The notes under the pieces are model-generated. The model searched no databases. It had not been told where the DNA came from and worked only from the letters and a program-made list of their open reading frames with translations. A program made the translations under genes and the position numbers. A stretch of DNA of 7,006 nucleotides from Fidelibacterota bacterium (GTDB lineage: Bacteria > Fidelibacterota > UBA8477 > JABMPR01). Below, piece after piece: positions 1 through 5,920 of this stretch. The DNA lies in the NCBI GenBank assembly GCA_030596225.1, contig JAUVKO010000111.1, forward strand, positions 1 to 7,006. The letters are read 5' to 3'. How positions within the stretch are numbered: the first letter of the stretch is position 1; the number at the start of each line of letters is the position of its first letter.

Positions 1-9
1 GTTTGTCAT
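1..9 (-). CDS. Possible start of the next operon gene (grpE expected), partial
   Basis: An ATG at 9-7 follows the hrcA stop codon (13-11) after one base and opens ATG ACA AAC to the window edge. The hrcA tail before it contains GAAGTGA, a weak Shine-Dalgarno match. In many bacteria hrcA is followed by grpE and dnaJ in one heat-shock operon, so grpE is the natural expectation. Only three codons are visible, so the identity rests entirely on gene order. Confidence 0.3.
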
Positions 10-10
10 T

Positions 11-1066
11 TCACTTCGAGTATTTCGTTTTCATTAAAGTTTCCATTTTACCAGCCGTAAACTCGGCTAAGCCTATGATTCGCTCATAAGCCATTCGTGT
101 GGGTCCCAGAATGTGTATCTCACCACTGCAGTCGCTTCCATTGTATGCTATGGATACGAGGGACATATTATTGAAAATTGATCGTCCTAATTCCCTGCCA
201 ATAAAAATACTGGGCTTTCCAGTACGGAGAGGCGTTGGTAAATAACGTTGTAGATTATCCGTCTCAATAGCTTCAAGCAGATATTCCAGGTTCAGCGGAT
301 CCGCAATCTCCGGATAGTGCAAAAGTTGATGCGCCCCATAGATACGATAGTCACTGGAAGAAGTTGTGGACAGTGCATTATTGAAACGCTTCAATATCTG
401 ATCAATGATAGGATTCTTACGGGCAACATCTGTTGATCCCGTTTCAACCATATTTTGAACATCTTCAATATCCATATCTGCAAATAGATCATTCAAAATA
501 TTTTCTGCATCACGCAGCATGGACCTTGTCAGACTGCTTTCCAACTCGAAAGCAATGGTCTTGATTTGTTCAAGTGACATGTGAACGATCAACAAGATCG
601 TATCTTTATCTAACTCGTGGAGTGCCACCGAACGAATACGGGTAGCATGCACTTGTGGATGAGACATAAGCACTAAGGCATGTGACATATCTCCAAGAAA
701 TTGAGCTGTGTTCTTAATAAGACGATCCAGATCACGACTAATATCATCCAAGCCGGCTTCATAATCTTGTCTGATCCCTTGTTCCGGGGGTTCAGTCTGC
801 ATAAGTCGATCTACAAAATAGCGATACCCTTTATCGGTAGGGATCCGACCGGCTGAAGTATGGGGCTGAAGCAGATAACCTGCCATTTCCAAGTCACTTA
901 GAACGTGTCGGAGAGTCGCTGAACCAACCTGAAAATAGTCCATCTCCACCAAACGCGATGAGCCTACAGGACATCCGGAAACTGTATAATCCCGGACTAA
1001 CCACTTCAGGACCTTTTCTTCTCGAGATTTCAGTTCCTGGCGCTTTTGTTCTTCCACGTATTTCAT
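11..1066 (-). CDS. hrcA: Heat-inducible transcription repressor HrcA
   Basis: HrcA represses heat-shock chaperone operons (groESL, hrcA-grpE-dnaK-dnaJ) by binding the CIRCE inverted repeat, and GroEL activity keeps it functional. The 351-residue product is of normal family length. The winged-helix DNA-binding region spans about residues 14-89, with PVGSSRLVE near 33-41, GSATLRHVLSDLE at 48-60 and the hallmark PHTSAGRIPTDKGY at 68-81. A GAF-like central domain follows at about 105-225. The conserved C-terminal part has IFIGRELG and the family motif GPTRM at 321-325. The ATG at 1066 is preferred; a GTG at 1057 is possible. There is no strong Shine-Dalgarno sequence, only CGGTC close to the ATG. 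It is separated from ftsX by 153 bp, so it probably has its own promoter. Identification is secure. Confidence 0.96.
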   Translation of the reverse strand: MKYVEEQKRQELKSREEKVLKWLVRDYTVSGCPVGSSRLVEMDYFQVGSATLRHVLSDLEMAGYLLQPHTSAGRIPTDKGYRYFVDRLMQTEPPEQGIRQDYEAGLDDISRDLDRLIKNTAQFLGDMSHALVLMSHPQVHATRIRSVALHELDKDTILLIVHMSLEQIKTIAFELESSLTRSMLRDAENILNDLFADMDIEDVQNMVETGSTDVARKNPIIDQILKRFNNALSTTSSSDYRIYGAHQLLHYPEIADPLNLEYLLEAIETDNLQRYLPTPLRTGKPSIFIGRELGRSIFNNMSLVSIAYNGSDCSGEIHILGPTRMAYERIIGLAEFTAGKMETLMKTKYSK

Positions 1067-1074
1067 GACCGAAC

Positions 1075-1103
1075 ATAATAAATTTAGGCCTGTTTCAAAA
1101 CAA
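1075..1103 (-). promoter_or_regulatory. Candidate sigma70-like promoter for hrcA
   Basis: On the minus strand TTGTTT (1103-1098) is separated by exactly 17 bp from TATTAT (1080-1075), a 5-of-6 match to TATAAT with a weaker -35. A start 6-7 bp past the -10 box would fall one to three bases before the hrcA ATG at 1066, giving a nearly leaderless message. This fits the lack of a good Shine-Dalgarno sequence there. A short palindrome, TGTTT-CA-AAACA (1091-1102), overlaps the -35 box and could be an operator. The region is AT-rich, so a chance match is possible. Confidence 0.4.
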
Positions 1104-1151
1104 GGGTTTAAATGCTGTAAGAGTTGGTATGTAAGGCTTTTGAGACCCTTA
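1102..1151. repeat. Inverted repeats upstream of hrcA, possible operator
   Basis: AAGGGT at 1102-1107 is matched by its reverse complement ACCCTT at 1145-1150, with 37 bases between them. Nested inside, TAAGG (1132-1136) pairs with CCTTA (1147-1151) across 10 bases, a geometry near the 9-9-9 layout of HrcA operators. The bases do not match the CIRCE consensus TTAGCACTC-N9-GAGTGCTAA. These are visible sequence facts; a role in HrcA autoregulation is only a guess, because arms of five or six bases arise often by chance. Confidence 0.25.
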
Positions 1152-1164
1152 GAATACAGCAGTG

Positions 1165-1182
1165 TTGTTCATGAAAGAACAA
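1165..1182. other. Short hairpin between ftsX and hrcA
   Basis: TTGTTC (1165-1170) and GAACAA (1177-1182) form a perfect 6-bp stem with a 6-base loop. It lies about 40 bases past the ftsX stop in the direction of transcription. It is AT-rich and is not followed by a U-run on the minus strand, so it is a poor intrinsic terminator. It could be an operator, an mRNA 3' stabilising hairpin or chance. The rest of 1067-1219 shows no open frame and no recognisable RNA gene. Confidence 0.25.
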
Positions 1183-1219
1183 GTGCCTCGCCATTTAAGT
1201 ATTTAGCGCTAGATCTGAG

Positions 1220-2092
1220 CTAGGCGACAAACCGGAGCATGCGTCTGACTGACTTTAAAACTCCAAGAGCTGATAGACTTATACCAAAGAGAATTAAGCC
1301 CAGGATCACTTCCGGATAATTCATGATCCGTATTGGAAGATCAATGATCTGATAAACATCCAAAGCAGTTTCCAATCCAATAATAATGAGCACTGCAATG
1401 ATACCACCCAGAAAGCCCAGTATTCCCCCTTCCAGAAAGAATGGTGCCTTCACCATGAAATCACTGGCTCCCAGCAGACGAACCGCTTCAATGAATTCAT
1501 AGCGAGCCAGTATCATCAAGCGCAGGTTGTTTGCTGTGAGGAATACAGTAGATAGTATTATCAGGAAGAGTGCAGCTGCAGCAATGGTATAGACCTTCTG
1601 CATTATACCCTGAACACGATCAAACAGATCCTTTTTAAACATCACTTCATCCACACCTTCCAAAAACTCCATGGATTGGATAAAAGATTGGATGTATGCG
1701 ATGGATCTGTGATTTTCATCAAAGTTGACACGGAATGAACTTGGTAAAGGATTATCATCCAGAAGAGACAGAACATCCTCCCCAAATTCAGCATTATACA
1801 GAGCTGCCGCATCTTCTTTGGATAAATATTCCACACGCAATATTCCCGGATATTCGGTGATGATCGCAGCTATTTGCCGAGTTTCCTTCATTCCGGATTC
1901 ATTATTAAGAAATATTTCAAGATCGTAATCAGCCTGCAGATCCCCAATATATTGCAGTCCGTTATCTACTGACAGAATACCGATCCCGACAAATACCAGG
2001 GCAATAGTGACCGAAAATACTGAATTCATGAAGGGCATCCGTGAACGACTTATACCAATGATCCCCTCACGTATGATATAGCTTAACTTCAT
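1220..2092 (-). CDS. ftsX: Cell division protein FtsX, permease-like subunit
   Basis: FtsX is the inner-membrane partner of the ATPase FtsE. Together they switch on periplasmic peptidoglycan hydrolases through adaptors such as EnvC or PcsB during septation. The 290-residue product has the FtsX topology: TM1 at about 24-43, an extracytoplasmic domain at about 44-166, then TM2 at 167-187, TM3 at 216-241 and TM4 at 261-279. Family signatures are NPLPSSF (114-120) in the extracytoplasmic domain and EAVRLLGAS (202-210) in the cytoplasmic loop after TM2, the expected FtsE contact. The start overlaps the ftsE stop as ATGA (2092-2089), with AGGA (2105-2102) nine bases upstream as the ribosome site. 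No EnvC, PcsB or other M23/NlpC hydrolase gene is in the window, so the downstream effector is elsewhere. Confidence 0.94.
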   Translation of the reverse strand: MKLSYIIREGIIGISRSRMPFMNSVFSVTIALVFVGIGILSVDNGLQYIGDLQADYDLEIFLNNESGMKETRQIAAIITEYPGILRVEYLSKEDAAALYNAEFGEDVLSLLDDNPLPSSFRVNFDENHRSIAYIQSFIQSMEFLEGVDEVMFKKDLFDRVQGIMQKVYTIAAAALFLIILSTVFLTANNLRLMILARYEFIEAVRLLGASDFMVKAPFFLEGGILGFLGGIIAVLIIIGLETALDVYQIIDLPIRIMNYPEVILGLILFGISLSALGVLKSVRRMLRFVA

Positions 2093-2751
2093 ACGGACCG
2101 ATCCTGAATTATCTCACCTGAATCAATGGATATAGTTCTGGCAGGTTCTTGTTTCAGAATATGTTCCTTATGAGTTGCAAAAAGGACACTGGTTCCGCCG
2201 GCATGAATCTTCCAGATCCATTCCATAACCTCTGCCGAAGCTTTTTCATCCAGGTGTGCGGTTGGTTCATCGGCCAAAATAATATCCGGTGAATTTACAG
2301 TGGACCTGGCAAGCGCAACCCTTTGCTGCTCGCCACCGGAGAGTTCATGGGGAAAATGGTGTAATCTGGAATGCAATCCTAATTCATCGGCTACATGCAC
2401 AACCTTCCGTCGAATCTCATTTGATTTGTGTCCCTGTATTTCCAGAGGTAGCGCAATATTGCTGTAAATATCTCGATCTGACAGTAGTCTGAATTTCTGA
2501 AATACCATCCCAATTCTTTGGCGAATGCGAGCAATATCACGTCTCTTTATCCCAGTTGAAACATGACCCAGCACCTTCACCTGTCCATCATTGGGAAATA
2601 GATCCATATAGATCAATTTTAGAATAGACGTTTTGCCACTGCCAGATGGACCATATAAGTACACAAACTCATTCTTTTCAATATCAAAATTCAGATCTCT
2701 CAATGAGATTCCCGTATCAAAGCGTAAATGTACATTATCAAAACTGATCAT
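2089..2751 (-). CDS. ftsE: Cell division ATP-binding protein FtsE
   Basis: This is the cytoplasmic ABC ATPase that pairs with FtsX to couple ATP hydrolysis to cell-wall hydrolase activation at the septum. All nucleotide-binding elements are present in the 220-residue product: Walker A GPSGSGKT (34-41), Q-loop glutamine 85 in VFQKF, signature LSGGEQQRV (137-145), Walker B IILADE (157-162, catalytic Glu162), D-loop AHLD (165-168) and switch His194. Family length is about 220, so it is complete. The sequence alone could also fit a LolD/MacB-type ATPase, but the adjacent ftsX settles the call. The start ATG overlaps the methyltransferase stop as ATGA (2751-2748) and has no clear Shine-Dalgarno sequence, which suggests translational coupling to the upstream gene. 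Confidence 0.94.
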   Translation of the reverse strand: MISFDNVHLRFDTGISLRDLNFDIEKNEFVYLYGPSGSGKTSILKLIYMDLFPNDGQVKVLGHVSTGIKRRDIARIRQRIGMVFQKFRLLSDRDIYSNIALPLEIQGHKSNEIRRKVVHVADELGLHSRLHHFPHELSGGEQQRVALARSTVNSPDIILADEPTAHLDEKASAEVMEWIWKIHAGGTSVLFATHKEHILKQEPARTISIDSGEIIQDRSV

Positions 2752-3512
2752 ACTGGTTTTCTCATGAGAACTAGATACCGCTCAGCATCTTGATCACCTT
2801 TTTCCAGGGTCTCATCATCTAATACCTGCCACCAGTCATATTTAGATTCTTCACAAAAACCTTCCACATCGCATAGCTCATATGCTCTTTGGATATGTGT
2901 TTCAACTTCGACAGTATCTTCATCACCCGTATTCAGGGTGAAGGTGGACTCGACAAGCCGGGAGTTGGAATCATATTTCGTATATCGTTCATAACCTCCC
3001 TGCTCATCATTGAATATTTCGCGGTAACCGCGGAAGTGTGTCTGACAGAGCAGCGGTGTAGCTACATCGAATAAAAGAACACCTCCGGGATTGAGCAGAT
3101 TGAAAGTATTATTCATAAAATCATGAATATCAGTCGGTTCCAATAGATAATTCAAGCCATCATGTAAGTTAATAATTACGTCATAACCAGTCGTGGCTGC
3201 ATAGCTGGTCATATCTCCGGCTTCAAAGGAAACCTTGACCTGTTCCTGCTGCTGCTTTCCACGAGCGATCTCGATCATGTGAGGGCTTAGATCGACTGCA
3301 GTCATATCCCAGCCCCTTTTTGCCAGTCTCAGGGCCATTGAACCGGTGCCACAAGAGATATCAAGCCAGGTTGAACCAGGGTTAAAGGGCTTGACCAATG
3401 TTTCAATATCTTTTACCCATATATCATAGTCTATATAATCCATGAGTTGATCATAATATGTGGCCAGACGTTGATATGGCTGGATCTTTTGAATGTTTTG
3501 CTTTTCAGACAT
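2748..3512 (-). CDS. Class I SAM-dependent methyltransferase, substrate unknown
   Basis: The 254-residue product has a Rossmann-fold methyltransferase core. Motif I is LDISCGTGS (50-58), the acidic residue that should bind the SAM ribose is Asp74 in VDLSPHM, and AGDM (98-101) and NLHDGLNY (115-122) follow. The N-terminus, with LATYYDQLMDYIDYDIW (16-32), resembles the YqeM-like group of small-molecule or protein methyltransferases that in Bacillus subtilis sits close to nadD. No substrate-defining domain is visible. The frame stays open upstream to 3623, but that stretch lies inside the exchanger gene and is unlike any methyltransferase N-terminus. The ATG at 3512, 13 bp after the exchanger stop, is therefore chosen. 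Its stop overlaps the ftsE start by 4 bp, so the two are co-translated. The fold is secure; the function is unknown. Confidence 0.88.
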   Translation of the reverse strand: MSEKQNIQKIQPYQRLATYYDQLMDYIDYDIWVKDIETLVKPFNPGSTWLDISCGTGSMALRLAKRGWDMTAVDLSPHMIEIARGKQQQEQVKVSFEAGDMTSYAATTGYDVIINLHDGLNYLLEPTDIHDFMNNTFNLLNPGGVLLFDVATPLLCQTHFRGYREIFNDEQGGYERYTKYDSNSRLVESTFTLNTGDEDTVEVETHIQRAYELCDVEGFCEESKYDWWQVLDDETLEKGDQDAERYLVLMRKPV

Positions 3513-3525
3513 TACGTAAAGATAC

Positions 3526-4518
3526 CTATGTCGCACGACCGAAGAAGAGATAAATATAAAATGCAAAATAGCCAGCGACGAGAATGGTTCCGGTAAGTCG
3601 ACCAATGCGATGGCGCAAACCAAGTGGAATCAACACCAGGCCAAATAACATCATAATGATGTATTGGACATGGGGGAAGACCTGAATGGCTTGACCGTCA
3701 ATAATTCTGGCCTCTAAAACATTCAATGGTTTAATAGCTGCTACCCCACCCATAATAAACAGAATATTGAAAATATTGCTGCCGATAATATTACCAACCG
3801 AGATTTCACCTTGTTTGCGGAAAGCCGCTACTATAGAGGTCGCTAGCTCTGGAAGACTGGTTCCAACTGCAACTATGGTTAAACCGACCACCATTTTCGG
3901 GATATTAAACTCATCAGCGATCCACACAGCACTTTTTACAAAAAGCCATGCCCCCAGAGATAGAGCGATACTGCCACCTACTACCAGAAGTACATTTTTT
4001 GTTAAAGTTCCTAATTCAGAATCAAGTTTTTCTTCCGGAACATCTTGGGGATGACGGTAGAGATAAAATATATAGGCGAATAGGATCACAACCAGACCAA
4101 ATCCTTCTCCCCGGCTGATGGATCCATCGAGGGATAAAACATACAGCAAGACACTTATGACAAATAAAAAGATCAAACCTTTATAAATTTTACTGAAATG
4201 CAGTGCAATAGGAAAGATCAAACCACTTAATCCAAGCACTAATCCAATATTAGTAACATTACTGCCAATGATATTTCCAATGGCAATTGTAGATGAATCC
4301 TCCCAAACATTGGCGATAAGACTAACTACGAATTCCGGCATAGAGGTACCAAAGGCAACGATCGTTAGACCTATGATCATGGGCTTAATTCCAAACTGGT
4401 GTGCGAGGTGACTACCACCCTTAACCAACCATTCAGCCCCAAAGAATAGCAAAGCAGCACTTATCGCAATGATAATGCTGTTGCCACCCATACCGACTGA
4501 ATTAACCAGAACATCCAT
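3526..4518 (-). CDS. Na+/Ca2+ exchanger-family (CaCA) membrane antiporter
   Basis: This is an inner-membrane cation antiporter of the CaCA superfamily, closest in style to bacterial YrbG/NCX proteins, which usually export Ca2+ in exchange for Na+ or H+. The 330-residue product has about ten hydrophobic segments and the two inverted alpha-repeats that form the ion site. Repeat 1 has GLTIVAFGTSMPE (50-62) and GNIIGSN (81-87). Repeat 2 has GLTIVAVGTSLPE (212-224) and the same GNIIGSN (242-248). Glu62 and Glu224 correspond to the two Ca2+-binding glutamates of the family. A hydrophilic loop near 156-174 separates the halves. The start at 4518 lies 3 bp after nadD; Met10 is an alternative. Ion preference (Ca2+, other divalents, or K+ dependence) cannot be read from the sequence. 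Confidence 0.92.
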   Translation of the reverse strand: MDVLVNSVGMGGNSIIIAISAALLFFGAEWLVKGGSHLAHQFGIKPMIIGLTIVAFGTSMPEFVVSLIANVWEDSSTIAIGNIIGSNVTNIGLVLGLSGLIFPIALHFSKIYKGLIFLFVISVLLYVLSLDGSISRGEGFGLVVILFAYIFYLYRHPQDVPEEKLDSELGTLTKNVLLVVGGSIALSLGAWLFVKSAVWIADEFNIPKMVVGLTIVAVGTSLPELATSIVAAFRKQGEISVGNIIGSNIFNILFIMGGVAAIKPLNVLEARIIDGQAIQVFPHVQYIIMMLFGLVLIPLGLRHRIGRLTGTILVAGYFAFYIYLFFGRAT

Positions 4519-4521
4519 CTT

Positions 4522-5112
4522 TTATGATCCGTATATTTTGTGTTTTTTAATATACTCTGAAACAACTTCAGGAACATAAAAACGTGTCATGCTGTCTGTA
4601 TTAAAACGTTCTCGTATCTCCGTGCTTGAGATCTCCATACGGGGTAGATTCAGAAAGATTACCTGCTCCAGCAGATCTGCATCAATATCAGTTTTCTCAA
4701 ACCGGGGTCTACGAGCTACAACAACCCTGCTTTCTTTTAGAATATCTTCCCAGCGATGCCATGATTTAAATTCAGCTAAACTGTCACTACCAATGAGAAA
4801 ATGCAGATCCTTGGATTGTATCCCGTGCTTTTGTCTCATCTCGATGATCGTGTCAATAGAATAAGAAACACCTTTTCGCTTAAGCTCAACATCAGAGAAT
4901 TCAAATTGAGGAAGATCATCGATACACAATTTCAGCATTGCTATCCGGTGCTCTACTGAAGTCACTGGTTTTTTCTCATATTTATGGGGTGGATTGTATG
5001 CCGGTATAAATACGATCTTATTCAGATTCAGAGACTCACGAATAGCCTCTGCAATAATAAAGTGGGCGTTATGTGGTGGATCGAATGTTCCACCAAAGAG
5101 ACAGAGTTTCAC
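4522..5112 (-). CDS. nadD: Nicotinate-nucleotide adenylyltransferase NadD
   Basis: NadD transfers AMP from ATP to nicotinate mononucleotide, giving deamido-NAD+ in the cytoplasmic route to NAD. The chosen GTG start at 5112 gives 196 residues and places the nucleotide-binding loop GGTFDPPHNAH at 7-17, as in characterised NadDs. IPAYNPPHK (36-44), SVEHRIAML (52-60), GSDSL (108-112), KSWHRW (116-121) and the C-terminal ISSTEIRERF (161-170) complete the nucleotidyltransferase fold. A longer frame opens at another GTG (5163), but it would overlap bamD by 41 bp and add 17 residues with no counterpart in the family. From GTG 5112 the gap to the bamD stop is 10 bp. The usual HxGH motif reads HNAH here, a variant I believe occurs naturally. 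No strong Shine-Dalgarno sequence is visible before either start. Confidence 0.94.
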   Translation of the reverse strand: MKLCLFGGTFDPPHNAHFIIAEAIRESLNLNKIVFIPAYNPPHKYEKKPVTSVEHRIAMLKLCIDDLPQFEFSDVELKRKGVSYSIDTIIEMRQKHGIQSKDLHFLIGSDSLAEFKSWHRWEDILKESRVVVARRPRFEKTDIDADLLEQVIFLNLPRMEISSTEIRERFNTDSMTRFYVPEVVSEYIKKHKIYGS

Positions 5113-5122
5113 GGTTTGAAGC

Positions 5123-5920
5123 TCAGTTCCCGTTTGATCCCGCTTGCTCAAGTACCTGTTCACCCAGAATGCGCATCTTGATGATCTCTTTGGGGCTTAT
5201 ATCTTCACGACCACTTAAAGCAACTGAATTCAGAAGTTCTCGAGCTTCAGACCAACGTTCAAGTGCTACCATATCCCCCGCTTTTCCCAAACGAGCAGAT
5301 GCATAGTGTTTTGTATCAGCATATTCGTTAATGATACTATCATAATAAAAGACAGCCGATTCATATTCATGAAGTGTATCGTACAATCTGGCAGATTCGA
5401 GCAATTTCCGAGCTAATTTTCCCCTCATTTCAAGAACACGGGAATCAGCATCATCCCGAAATTTACTTTCCGGATAGATATCGATAAATTCATATAAATA
5501 TTTAAGTGCTTTATCGGTCATATCACGCTCAAGTCGAAAATCAGGTGACAATTCGCAATAAGCCTCAGTTTTCCTCCAAAAGGCATCTTCCACGAAACTC
5601 GAATTTTTCATCCTACGAATCAAACGATCATATTCGCTGATAGCCAACAAGTAATCTTCTCGGGAGAAATAGGTTTCAGCAAGGTAGAATTGGGCATCAT
5701 CTGCATAGGCACCACCTGGATCATTGTAAATGATAAAAGTGAATACTTCTTCAGCTTTGATATAATTATCCTTTTCATAGTAATTCATACCCCGTTGAAA
5801 AGTTTCGGCAATATCATCGGCTTTAAGCTCTTCTTTTTGAGAAGCACAAAACTGAAGCGTTGTGCCAAAAAAGATAATGGAAAGCAGTATAGTCAATATT
5901 TTGGTAGAGCGTTTGATCAA
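5123..5920 (-). CDS. bamD: BamD-like outer-membrane assembly lipoprotein
   Basis: BamD is the essential lipoprotein partner of BamA in the complex that folds beta-barrel proteins into the outer membrane. The 265-residue product starts with a lipoprotein signal: basic residues 3-7, a hydrophobic core at about 8-21, then LQFC with the probable lipidated Cys25. Tetratricopeptide-like helix pairs fill the rest, for example FQRGMNYYEKDNYIKAEEVF, DDAQFYLAETYFSREDYLLA and VEDAFWRKTEAY. The pattern of repeats, family length (about 240-280) and the neighbouring outer-membrane genes favour BamD over the related YbgF/CpoB. Phenylalanine before the lipid cysteine is unusual. The start is TTG at 5920 with a perfect GGAGG seven bases upstream, overlapping the preceding stop by 4 bp (TTGA). 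Confidence 0.88.
   Translation of the reverse strand: MIKRSTKILTILLSIIFFGTTLQFCASQKEELKADDIAETFQRGMNYYEKDNYIKAEEVFTFIIYNDPGGAYADDAQFYLAETYFSREDYLLAISEYDRLIRRMKNSSFVEDAFWRKTEAYCELSPDFRLERDMTDKALKYLYEFIDIYPESKFRDDADSRVLEMRGKLARKLLESARLYDTLHEYESAVFYYDSIINEYADTKHYASARLGKAGDMVALERWSEARELLNSVALSGREDISPKEIIKMRILGEQVLEQAGSNGN

Noticed and set aside
1207..1226. Imperfect hairpin over the ftsX stop codon (CGCTAG / CTAGGCG) as a terminator
   Set aside because: The stem has a bulge, and no U-run follows on the minus strand.
3513..3623. N-terminal extension of the methyltransferase frame by 37 codons
   Set aside because: It lies inside the exchanger gene and does not resemble any methyltransferase N-terminus. 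The ATG at 3512 sits just after the exchanger stop and gives a normal family start.
3767..4054. Plus-strand open frames, for example 3767-4054, 5690-5971 and 4589-4864
   Set aside because: Each lies opposite a well-supported minus-strand gene, has no recognisable motif, and has the composition of an antisense shadow.
5113..5163. Longer NadD start at GTG 5163
   Set aside because: It adds 17 residues before the conserved LFGGTFDPPH strand and overlaps bamD by 41 bp; GTG 5112 matches the family.
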